From JBBTWG01 sp038062935 (GTDB taxonomy: Bacteria > Patescibacteriota > Gracilibacteria > UBA1369 > UBA12463), in the NCBI GenBank assembly GCA_038062935.1, contig JBBTWG010000015.1, forward strand, positions 1 to 20,075: a stretch of 20,075 bases of DNA. Direction: 5' to 3'. The notes below the pieces were generated by a model that had not been told where the DNA came from, did no database searches, and worked only from the letters and a program-made list of their open reading frames with translations. Position numbers and translations under genes: made by a program. Every line of letters starts with the position of its first letter. Position 1 is the first letter of the stretch. Shown piece by piece: positions 1 through 6,794 of the stretch.

Positions 1-1136
1 ATCATTTCCAGAAGTTCCGGAATTCCCTGACCCGTGAGTGCAGAAACAGGAACCACCGGTGTCGTTCCGCCCCATTCTTCAGGATTGAGCCCATGTTCTG
101 CGAGCTGACCTTTCACGCGATCCATTTGCAAATGCGGCTTGTCGATCTTGTTCATCGCTACGATGATCGGCACTTGCGCTTCCTGAGCATGATGAATCGC
201 CTCAATCGTTTGTGGCATGATCCCTTCATCCGCAGCCACCACGAGCACCGCAACATCCGTCACTTTGGCACCACGAGCACGCATCGCCGTGAAAGCTTCA
301 TGACCCGGAGTATCGAGGAAAGTAATCTTCCGACCATTTTTCTCCACTTGATAAGCAGCAATATGCTGCGTAATGCCACCCGATTCGCCACTCGCGACAT
401 TCGCACTACGAATCGAATCCAACAAAGTTGTTTTTCCATGATCCACATGACCCATCACCACGACAATCGGTGGTCGAGTCACGAGATCTTCCGGATCATC
501 CTGTTTCATAATCGCTTTCAAATTTCCTACAAGCGCGTCCTCCACAAGCAAATCCGTACGTCTGCGTTTGATCTGGACATGCAAATCCGACGCCACAATC
601 GCCGCCGTATCAAAATCAATTTGTTGATTAATATTCGCCAGAATGCCGTTCTTCATCAATTCTCCAATCACACGGACCGGTCCAATACCAATTTTTTCTG
701 AAAATTCTTTGACGCTAATCACGTCAGGAATTTCTACGACACCCGTCTTCGGACCCTGCTGAGCATTCTCACTCTTTCCAGATTTATGAACCGGAGGCTG
801 TCCCGCCATTTTCTTGCGCTGTTGCTTCACGATTTCACGTTCGAGCTGTTCCGCAACGATTTCACCATAAATTTCAGCCGTTTCCTCAGAATGATCTTTT
901 TCGGGAGCGAGAATATCGTCGACCACTTCAGCAACTTTGGGAGCAGTTTCAGTTTTTACAGGTTCAGATTTTTCCGCTTCCGAAACTGCCAGAGCTTTTT
1001 TCACCGCCTCCGCAGCATCATCTTCCACGCTCCGAGCAAGCGCTTTCACAGGAAAACCCAAGTCTTTCAGCTTCACACGAAGGTCTTTTGGAGAAACGCC
1101 GAGTTGTTCTGCAAGATCAGAAATTTTGACAGCCAT
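1..1136 (-). CDS. infB: Translation initiation factor IF-2 (N-terminal 378 codons, cut by window edge)
   Basis: GTPase that delivers initiator tRNA to the 30S subunit and promotes subunit joining. The reading frame begins MAVKISDLAEQLGVS and stays open to the left edge. An IF2_N module (about residues 1-50) is followed by a charged linker, a second IF2_N-like module (about 150-205) and the G domain: G1 GHVDHGKTT at 229, G3 DTPGH at 275, G4 NKID at 329 and G5 VSAL just before the edge. The N-terminal linker is short compared with E. coli IF-2. No Shine-Dalgarno precedes the ATG, but a promoter lies just upstream (TTGACT, 17-base spacer, TAGAGT), giving a predicted leader of about five bases. 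It is not next to nusA/ylxR as in many bacteria; the upstream neighbour is rmuC, 57 bases away. Identity is certain; the C-terminal half lies outside the window. Confidence 0.97.
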   Translation of the reverse strand, partial: MAVKISDLAEQLGVSPKDLRVKLKDLGFPVKALARSVEDDAAEAVKKALAVSEAEKSEPVKTETAPKVAEVVDDILAPEKDHSEETAEIYGEIVAEQLEREIVKQQRKKMAGQPPVHKSGKSENAQQGPKTGVVEIPDVISVKEFSEKIGIGPVRVIGELMKNGILANINQQIDFDTAAIVASDLHVQIKRRRTDLLVEDALVGNLKAIMKQDDPEDLVTRPPIVVVMGHVDHGKTTLLDSIRSANVASGESGGITQHIAAYQVEKNGRKITFLDTPGHEAFTAMRARGAKVTDVAVLVVAADEGIMPQTIEAIHHAQEAQVPIIVAMNKIDKPHLQMDRVKGQLAEHGLNPEEWGGTTPVVPVSALTGQGIPELLEM

Positions 1137-1147
1137 AAAGCGAAAAA

Positions 1148-1176
1148 ACTCTACCGTTTCGAAGCAGAAAAGTCAA
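1148..1176 (-). promoter_or_regulatory. Sigma70-type promoter of infB
   Basis: Read on the minus strand: TTGACT (1171-1176), 17-base spacer, TAGAGT (1148-1153). It sits in the 57-base gap between the rmuC stop and the infB ATG. Transcription would start near 1141, about five bases before the ATG. Seen by eye only. Confidence 0.6.
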
Positions 1177-1193
1177 AGCCAAGAAGGGAATAT

Positions 1194-2261
1194 CTAAGGC
1201 TCCAAGAGCACAACCTCCTCTTTCTCCCCAGGATTTTCAATATGAAGAAGTTTCCCCTGCATCTTCTCGAGCTGTTTTTCAGATTTCTGGAAACTCCCCA
1301 CTGTGTGACCCAGATGCGATCCCACGAGTGAATAACTTTCTGAAAACCGTTTGAAATCGCCCTTGAGTTGCGAAAGTTGTTTCAGGATATCCTGCGCACT
1401 TTTCTCCACCTGCATGCCACGAAGTCCGATCAGCAAAGTTTGCAGGTAAATATAGAACGTATTCGGCGATACCGGAATCACTTTCTTCGAAAGAGCATAC
1501 TGCGAAATATGCGATTCCTGATCCAGTTCGCGAGTGATCGTCTCGTAATAGACGTTCTCCGCCGGGATGTACATGAGCGCAAAGTCGAGCGTGTTTTCTG
1601 TCGGCAAAATATATTTCGAAGCAATGGCGTCCACATGTTTCTTCACATCCGTGATGAAAAGTTTCTTCAGTGCAATGACTTTCTTGGCATCAGCTTCTTC
1701 ATCACCCTGCGTCTCGATCATTTTTTTGAAATTTTCCAGAGGAAATTTCGCATCAACACAGACCATCAGTGAATCGCGCAAAAAGATAACCGCATCGACC
1801 TTCTCGCCACTCTTGAAAGTATGCTGAAGCGCATACAGATCACGTCGTGGCAAAATCTGTGCCAATAAATTTTCCAGAAAAAGTTCCCCCAGACTCCCGC
1901 GCAATTTCGGCGCACGCAAAATTTCCTGGAGCGAAGAAATATCTTTGCCAATGTCATGAATGCGCTTATTCGATTCTTCCAGCTGACTCAAACGCTGATT
2001 CACCGTATTCACCACTTTCGCCGCCGTATCGAGACGTTCGCCAATATTGCGACCACTTTCACCCATCACTTTGCTCACTTCTTTGAGCCGATCATCCAGC
2101 TGTCGTCGCATCTCCGTCTGCTGCTCGAGCGCCATTTTGAAAAATTCTTTCACCTCATTTTTCGCGTCCGTCGATTCCGAAGAACCACTTTTCGAAGACC
2201 AAATCAAATAGCCAATAGCCGCAGAACTGAGAACGAGCAAAATCCCAAGGAAAATATTCAT
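1194..2261 (-). CDS. rmuC: RmuC-family protein (membrane-anchored, recombination-limiting)
   Basis: RmuC proteins limit DNA rearrangements and carry a predicted nuclease-like fold; the biochemistry is poorly defined. From the ATG at 2261 the protein has 355 residues: an N-terminal membrane anchor (about residues 2-21, MNIFLGILLVLSSAAIGYLI), a coiled coil (about 35-115, rich in Glu, Gln, Lys) and the RmuC core with the family signature GSLGE (about 122-126), D156 and the DAK triad element at 170-172. An in-frame TTG at 2309 would add 16 residues, but I chose 2261: the hydrophobic anchor then begins at the N-terminus, and a -10-like TATCAT lies exactly six bases before the ATG. The TTG version would follow the Fic stop by only three bases, so co-transcription with fic is also possible. 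Family assignment is strong, the start less so. Confidence 0.9.
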   Translation of the reverse strand: MNIFLGILLVLSSAAIGYLIWSSKSGSSESTDAKNEVKEFFKMALEQQTEMRRQLDDRLKEVSKVMGESGRNIGERLDTAAKVVNTVNQRLSQLEESNKRIHDIGKDISSLQEILRAPKLRGSLGELFLENLLAQILPRRDLYALQHTFKSGEKVDAVIFLRDSLMVCVDAKFPLENFKKMIETQGDEEADAKKVIALKKLFITDVKKHVDAIASKYILPTENTLDFALMYIPAENVYYETITRELDQESHISQYALSKKVIPVSPNTFYIYLQTLLIGLRGMQVEKSAQDILKQLSQLKGDFKRFSESYSLVGSHLGHTVGSFQKSEKQLEKMQGKLLHIENPGEKEEVVLLEP

Positions 2262-2267
2262 GCCGCC

Positions 2268-2273
2268 ATGATA
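2268..2273 (-). promoter_or_regulatory. -10-like TATCAT six bases before the rmuC ATG
   Basis: TATCAT on the minus strand at 2268-2273, followed by six bases and the ATG at 2261. Its spacing matches the -10 boxes of five other genes here. There is no convincing -35, and it lies inside the reading frame if the TTG at 2309 is the true start. Confidence 0.3.
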
Positions 2274-2312
2274 CGAGAGGCGGGGACGAAAATCTAGGTG
2301 AGTGGACAAAAA

Positions 2313-3200
2313 TTATTCCGAGTGTGGGACGCCTATTTTCCAGACGCCTTTTTCACGGAAGGCAGGAATTGTCTGCCTTTTTGCCTTATTCAAAAGAATA
2401 GAGTGAGATTCCCCCGAATTCTTTGCATACTGCGAAATGCGTATAATTTTGTCTGCTTTTAAATACGCAATTCTTTTATGAAATGATTCAATCAAAGCCA
2501 TAGTAAGAACCCTATTCATAATCTTCATTTTTTCTTTATTGCTTTCTCTATACTCAGTAAATGAACGATAATACACCGCCTTTTCTTTATCTCGAATGAT
2601 GATTGGCGGAAAACCAAGTTGCAGAAGTTGATAATTCATCAAAACGCGCCCAATTCTTCCATTCCCATCACAAAAAGGATGGACGTGTTCAAATTCCAAA
2701 TGAAATTTCGAAATCTTTTCCAAAAAATAACTCGTATGGTTACTTGAATATTCAAGCAATGCATTTGTAATCATTTGATGTACGTGTTCAGGCGCAGGAG
2801 CAATATGTTTTCCGACACGAACATATTCTCCCAGTGTGCGGAAACGCCCAGCAATTTTGTCATTAATATTTGAAATAAGTATTTGATGAAGGAGTAAAAT
2901 CAAATCCCTATCAATATTTTTTGTGCTGACTTTATCTTGAATATATTCAAAGACTCGTCCCAAATTTTTTGCCTCAAAAACTTCACGAACCGATACATTT
3001 CGCGACACTTCCATTTCCAATAAAATCTTTTCTGTTTCATGAATCGTAAGAGTTGAATTTTCAATCGCATTTGAATTATAAACAGACTCAGGAAGCTCAA
3101 CTTCAAAAAGTAAGTCCAAAAGAGATTCCTTATCTTGCTTCAAGGAATCATATTCCTTCTTGAGAGTTTCAATACGAGTTCTCATCTCACGTGAAATCAT
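2313..3200 (-). CDS. Fic-family protein (class II, predicted AMP transferase) with C-terminal HTH-like domain
   Basis: Fic proteins usually transfer AMP from ATP to a hydroxyl side chain of a target protein. The 295-residue protein carries the full active-site motif HPFCDGNGRIGR at 174-185 and, before the Fic core, an inhibitory-helix motif SNAIEN at 43-48 that fits [S/T]xxxE[G/N]; this makes it a self-inhibited class II Fic that needs no separate antitoxin. A coiled segment (about 5-30) precedes it. The C-terminal 50 residues (RISQYAKNSGES then FREKGVWKIG) resemble an excisionase- or helix-turn-helix-type DNA-binding domain (inference). The start at 3200 is supported by a strong promoter, TTGACT-N17-TAGAAT, with six bases to the ATG; inverted repeats flank the -35, which suggests autoregulation. 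Base composition is more AT-rich than the neighbours, and a decayed gene lies next door, so horizontal gain is plausible. The target is unknown. Confidence 0.93.
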   Translation of the reverse strand: MISREMRTRIETLKKEYDSLKQDKESLLDLLFEVELPESVYNSNAIENSTLTIHETEKILLEMEVSRNVSVREVFEAKNLGRVFEYIQDKVSTKNIDRDLILLLHQILISNINDKIAGRFRTLGEYVRVGKHIAPAPEHVHQMITNALLEYSSNHTSYFLEKISKFHLEFEHVHPFCDGNGRIGRVLMNYQLLQLGFPPIIIRDKEKAVYYRSFTEYRESNKEKMKIMNRVLTMALIESFHKRIAYLKADKIIRISQYAKNSGESHSILLNKAKRQTIPAFREKGVWKIGVPHSE

Positions 3201-3206
3201 ACCTCT

Positions 3207-3235
3207 ATTCTATCAAATTCACGCAAAAAAGTCAA
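3207..3235 (-). promoter_or_regulatory. Promoter of the Fic gene, leaderless geometry
   Basis: On the minus strand TTGACT (3230-3235), 17-base spacer, TAGAAT (3207-3212), then six bases to the ATG at 3198-3200. Transcription is predicted to start at or next to the A of the ATG. This is one of the two best-matching promoters in the window. Confidence 0.7.
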
Positions 3236-3275
3236 TATGGCGTGAATTATTGATTTAAATAGGATAAATTCACGG
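3215..3275. promoter_or_regulatory. Candidate operator: repeated AATTCACG half-sites at the Fic promoter
   Basis: AAATTCACGC (3215-3224) and its inverse GCGTGAATT (3240-3248) flank the -35 box at 3230-3235; a third copy, AAATTCACGG (3266-3275), lies farther upstream. A TCACGTGA palindrome at 3187-3194, just inside the coding start, holds the same half-site pair. A repressor bound here would cover the -35 and the spacer. The Fic protein's own HTH-like C-terminus is the obvious candidate ligand, but that link is inferred. Confidence 0.55.
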
Positions 3276-3316
3276 CAAAAATAAAATGAAATTCGCGTTT
3301 TTTCGCAGAATTCTAC

Positions 3317-3503
3317 TCAGAAAATTCCTTCCAAATAGCACTTTTCACACAAGATTTTTTCCGGCCGATCCGGACTATAAACGGTCTTCATATTCATTCC
3401 ACATTTTCCACACGCACGCTCCCGCAATGTCGCAAGTGCGGCGATAAAGCTTTTGCTCATTACGAAAAGCGATGCGATTCTGGAGATGACAATCCAGCGT
3501 GGG
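3317..3503 (-). pseudogene. Frameshifted remnant of a CPR-type zinc-ribbon protein
   Basis: Two frames on the minus strand each hold part of what looks like one small zinc-binding domain. Frame A, from 3503, reads PTLDCHLQNRIAFRNEQKLY followed by RRTCDIAG, directly after an in-frame TGA at 3504-3506. Frame B reads ACGKCGMNMKTVYSPDRPEK, then a CEKC pair, and stops at 3317. From memory, small zinc-ribbon proteins of CPR bacteria have the order PTLCPDC, RNE..LY..C, CxxC, YSPD.P, CxxC; joining frames A and B restores it apart from a missing two-residue CP before DC and some extra residues at the junction. A one-base shift near 3420-3435 therefore broke the gene. Frame B alone could still encode a 47-residue protein from an ATG at 3460 with two CxxC pairs (C17/C20 and C38/C41), but no promoter or ribosome site precedes it. 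I favour a relic. Confidence 0.6.
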
Positions 3504-3504
3504 T

Positions 3505-3528
3505 CAAAAAAGTTTAGTCTTAAAGACT
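3505..3528 (-). terminator. Weak terminator-like hairpin after uvrD
   Basis: On the minus strand AGTCT-TTA-AGACT (3516-3528) is followed four bases later by a run of T. The five-bp stem is A/T-rich, so it is a weak candidate. It lies about 80 bases beyond the uvrD stop. Confidence 0.3.
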
Positions 3529-3607
3529 CCCCAAGATTTTTTAGGGTTGGTCTTCGCCTATGGACAATTATGCTGATTCATTCCTGCAGGGAAAAACTCG
3601 GAGATTA

Positions 3608-6496
3608 TCACACCGCCGGACAAACAAGCCGATAATCACAATACTGACAATGAAACCCCGGCGTCGGCTGAAACTCCGATTTTTGCAACTCCAGCGCCAA
3701 TTCCAAAATTTCTAACTTTGTTTTCTCGATCTCCTCATCACTCCGCGTCGTCGAATTTTTTTCCTGATCGGCGATGAAATAGAGACTCAATTTCGACACC
3801 GGAATTTGGAAAACATCGCGACACGCCCACGCATACAAACTGAGTTGCAGATCTTTCGAAAGATTCGAATCGCGCTTCGACGAGCCAGTTTTGTAATCAA
3901 TGACCTCGTATGTGCCGTCTTCGAGAGCGTCGATACGATCGATGCGACCACTGATGGAAAACTCACCAACTTTTAAATTAAAATTTCTCTCGAGCGCGAA
4001 AGGAACGACAAATTCCGGCACCGAATTTTTCTCATAAAAAACGCGCAGCATCTCGAGCCCGCGTTCTTTTTGCTTATTCTCATGCGCCTTACTCTCATAT
4101 CCATACGGAATCCATTCCTGCTCATACAAGCCCTGCATCAGCTCCCACGACACCGCTTCTCCGCGCTTCAATGTGCGATAAAAAAAGTTCAACGCGTTGT
4201 GCACGCTCGATCCAAAATTCGCGGCGTGCGACTGAGGAGTCGGAATCGGGAAGAGATACCGATATCGATATTTCAGCGGACAGGTCTGAAAAGTATCGAA
4301 TTGACTGTAACTCAATTTCTTCGAAAGTTTGTGAAGTCGCGCGCCCGCGAGATATTTCGACGACGCTTCACCGAGGAAAGATTCCAGATTTTTCCCACTC
4401 GCGGGGAAATCCTGCGATAGGGGAATCGCGCTGGCCGCAAGTTCGTCCAGAAACACCGACGGTTTCCATTTTTTCTTGCCCTCGTACGCATCACTGTGCG
4501 TGAGCACGAGACGATCGCGAGCCCGCGTGCAAGCCACATACATGAGTCGCCGTTCTTCTTGCAGATGATAATCTTCTTTCGTCGTATGCTCCTTCGCCAG
4601 CGCTTCCGGAATCTCCAGCGGATCACCGCGACTGATCGACGGAAAACGATGCTGCACACTGTTCACGACATACACGGTCGGAAATTCCAACCCTTTCGAA
4701 GAATGAACCGTGAGGAGTTGCACCGCATCGTAATCCGACGCCGCCACTTGCTCAAAATTTCCACCTTCCGCCTCTTCCAGCAGTTCCACATATTCCAGAA
4801 AATCGTACAAAGAATGATGTGTCTCCGTCTTCTCGAAATGATCCACAAATCGACCAAAACGATGAAGGTTCTGCACTTTTTCCACAGCCTCGAAACGCTC
4901 GTCATCCACGAGTCGTTGGAGATATTTTGATTGATACAAAAATTGCAGGAGAATTTTCAGCGGTCCTTTATTCTGTGAAAAAGAAATTAATTCACTCAGC
5001 AAATGAAAAGGGGAATCGCTTTTCGAAATCTCTGGAAGAAGCAATGGCTGCGGATCTAAAAGATTTTTCTTGAAGCAATCATACAGCGACAAATACTCTT
5101 TTTTTGCCTTCTGATAGAGCGAAACGATCTCATCCATCGGAATTCCGAACACATCAAATTGCAAATACCGATACATCGCAATGTCATCCGAAGGATTCGA
5201 AATCAGCCGCGCCACCGCGAGCAAATCTTTCACTTCTTCCAAAGAAAAAATCCCCTGCGGAGTACGCACCTGATACGGAATTTTCCGCGATTTGAGTTCT
5301 TCCACAAAAGCTTTCAAATGCTGATTCGAACGCCCCAGAATCGCCATATCACGGGGCGAAACGCCACCCTGAATCCCTCGTTCGATATCATCACACACAC
5401 TGCGTACTTCATCGAAAAAATGCTGGAAATGCCAAATCTGAACAGGGGATTGCGCCGAGCTTCCCACCGCACTTTCGCCAACATCCCCACGTTTCGCCAC
5501 GAGTTTCTTCGAAATATGTTCCCGAAATTCCAGACGATCCGGATTATTATTTTGAATGAGTAAATATGCCGCATCAAGAATCTTCTGATCCGAGCGATAA
5601 TTATCCGTGAGGATCACCTTCTCCGCACCCGGAAAACTTTTTTCAAATTCCAAAATATTCGAAAGACTGGCTCCTCTCCAGCGATAAATCGACTGATCAT
5701 CATCGCCGACCACCACCAAATTCCGCGATTTTTTTGCCAACAGGAGAATCAACCGCGTCTGCGAATAATTCGTATCCTGAAATTCATCGACCATGATGTA
5801 TTTGTATCGCTCCTGATATTCATTCAAAACACTCGGCCGTTTTTCCAGAAGTTGCAAAGTGAAATACACGAGATCCCCGAAATCCAACGCATTTTCCGCA
5901 ATCAACATTTTCTGATAAGCCGCATAGACATGTGCCAATTCCAAAAATTTCTTTCGCTCTTCTTTTTGAATTTCGTCCGCCTCCGGCAAAGTGGAACAGT
6001 ACGCAGCAAATTCCTCCGGCGTGATGCATTCATCCTTGAGACGACTAAAATATTCCAAAAGCGTAAAAAGAAACCGCGAAGGATTCCCCATCGGCCGGAA
6101 ATAATCGAGCTCCAACGCAAACAGATTTTTCTTCAGCAGAAGCCATTGATCGACCTTCGAAAAAAGCTTATATCCCGGATCAATCCCAATTTCATGTCCG
6201 CGCTCGCGCAGCACACGATCGCAAAATCCATGAAACGTTTTGATCCAAATCTCCTCATATCCCAGCGGCATCAGCACATCCACACGCTCGATCATCTCTT
6301 CCATCGCTTTCTCCGTGAAAGTCAGCGCCAAGATTTCCGACGATTTCGCCGTCCCACTCAAAATCAAATTCGCAATCCGCGACGTAATCACTTTTGTCTT
6401 CCCCGTCCCAGCTCCCGCCACGATCAAAAGCGGCCCAGAAACATGCGCCGCAGCCTTCTTTTGCGATTCATTCAATTCATTGAGGAAATCCATCAT
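3608..6496 (-). CDS. UvrD/PcrA-type helicase fused to a C-terminal PD-(D/E)XK Fe-S nuclease
   Basis: SF1A 3'-5' DNA helicase with an attached nuclease, expected to act in double-strand break processing or repair. Helicase motifs are complete: Walker A AGAGTGKT at 27-34, motif II VDEFQDT at 236-242, motif III GDDDQSIYRWRGA from 264, motif IV NYRS, motif V TVHSSKGLEF, and motif VI RRLMYVACTRARDR from 649. The last 230 residues form a RecB/Cas4/AddB-like nuclease: C739 (QTCPLKYRYR), a GRIDRID aspartate, the catalytic DYK at 867-869, and three cysteines C950, C953 and C959 at the extreme C-terminus, the arrangement of a 4Fe-4S staple. At 962 residues it is longer than PcrA (about 720) because of the nuclease. 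The start overlaps the end of ylxR by 20 bases, so translation is probably coupled; a second ATG follows immediately. The stop is a double TGA-TAA. No separate AddA or RecBCD gene is seen here. Confidence 0.93.
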   Translation of the reverse strand: MMDFLNELNESQKKAAAHVSGPLLIVAGAGTGKTKVITSRIANLILSGTAKSSEILALTFTEKAMEEMIERVDVLMPLGYEEIWIKTFHGFCDRVLRERGHEIGIDPGYKLFSKVDQWLLLKKNLFALELDYFRPMGNPSRFLFTLLEYFSRLKDECITPEEFAAYCSTLPEADEIQKEERKKFLELAHVYAAYQKMLIAENALDFGDLVYFTLQLLEKRPSVLNEYQERYKYIMVDEFQDTNYSQTRLILLLAKKSRNLVVVGDDDQSIYRWRGASLSNILEFEKSFPGAEKVILTDNYRSDQKILDAAYLLIQNNNPDRLEFREHISKKLVAKRGDVGESAVGSSAQSPVQIWHFQHFFDEVRSVCDDIERGIQGGVSPRDMAILGRSNQHLKAFVEELKSRKIPYQVRTPQGIFSLEEVKDLLAVARLISNPSDDIAMYRYLQFDVFGIPMDEIVSLYQKAKKEYLSLYDCFKKNLLDPQPLLLPEISKSDSPFHLLSELISFSQNKGPLKILLQFLYQSKYLQRLVDDERFEAVEKVQNLHRFGRFVDHFEKTETHHSLYDFLEYVELLEEAEGGNFEQVAASDYDAVQLLTVHSSKGLEFPTVYVVNSVQHRFPSISRGDPLEIPEALAKEHTTKEDYHLQEERRLMYVACTRARDRLVLTHSDAYEGKKKWKPSVFLDELAASAIPLSQDFPASGKNLESFLGEASSKYLAGARLHKLSKKLSYSQFDTFQTCPLKYRYRYLFPIPTPQSHAANFGSSVHNALNFFYRTLKRGEAVSWELMQGLYEQEWIPYGYESKAHENKQKERGLEMLRVFYEKNSVPEFVVPFALERNFNLKVGEFSISGRIDRIDALEDGTYEVIDYKTGSSKRDSNLSKDLQLSLYAWACRDVFQIPVSKLSLYFIADQEKNSTTRSDEEIEKTKLEILELALELQKSEFQPTPGFHCQYCDYRLVCPAV

Positions 6497-6758
6497 ACGT
6501 GGACTTCAATGTATCAAAAAACACAGGAGGAATCGAGACTTTGAGAAAATAAGCAATCGGCGATTTCTTTTGCTTCGCCAAGATCGCCGCTCCACAAGCC
6601 CGAGTCTTGCACAAATATACTCCACGCCCCAATGCGCGTCCCGAAGGATCAATCAAAAGAACTCCCTCGGGACTGCGCACAATCCGAAGGAGTTCCATTT
6701 TTGATTTTTTCGAACGACACACCAGACACGTCCTCCCAAGTTTAATTTTTGCATCCAT
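6477..6758 (-). CDS. ylxR: YlxR-family (DUF448) RNA-binding protein
   Basis: Small basic protein of the YlxR family, usually encoded between nusA and infB and thought to bind RNA or nucleoid components. The 93 residues show the family signature: RTCLVCR near the N-terminus (C11, C14), ELLRIVRSPEG, IDPSGRALGRGVYLC (about 36-50) and a further Cys in TRACG. The length is typical. The context is unusual: it follows rpsA by 36 bases and overlaps uvrD by 20, rather than sitting with nusA or infB. No Shine-Dalgarno precedes the ATG; instead the gap from rpsA holds a heptamer repeat. It is probably expressed from the rpsA promoter. Confidence 0.93.
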   Translation of the reverse strand: MDAKIKLGRTCLVCRSKKSKMELLRIVRSPEGVLLIDPSGRALGRGVYLCKTRACGAAILAKQKKSPIAYFLKVSIPPVFFDTLKSTYDGFPQ

Positions 6759-6760
6759 AA

Positions 6761-6788
6761 GTCACATGTCACATGTCAAAAGTCACAC
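6761..6788. repeat. Four tandem 7-base units (GTCACAT type) between rpsA and ylxR
   Basis: GTCACAT, GTCACAT, GTCAAAA and GTCACAC run head to tail and fill most of the 36-base gap just before the ylxR ATG. The first two units are identical, the others diverged. The role is unknown; it occupies the position where a ribosome site would be expected. Confidence 0.7.
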
Positions 6789-6794
6789 GTTCTA

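Noticed and set aside
2262..2309. TTG start of rmuC at 2309
   Set aside because: Would put 16 polar residues before the membrane anchor; no ribosome site. Kept only as an alternative.
3504..3506. In-frame TGA before the zinc-ribbon relic read as glycine (code 25)
   Set aside because: TGA is the normal stop of several intact genes here and no conserved ORF contains internal TGA. Reading through would also not cure the downstream frameshift.
3453..3635. Plus-strand 60-codon frame across the uvrD end and the intergenic region
   Set aside because: Overlaps the uvrD C-terminal Fe-S cysteines and the zinc-ribbon relic; no protein features of its own.
5852..6544. Plus-strand open frame of 230 codons inside uvrD
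   Set aside because: Antisense to the helicase core, rich in Arg, His, Phe and Ile as expected from the reverse of a coding strand, with no domain signature.
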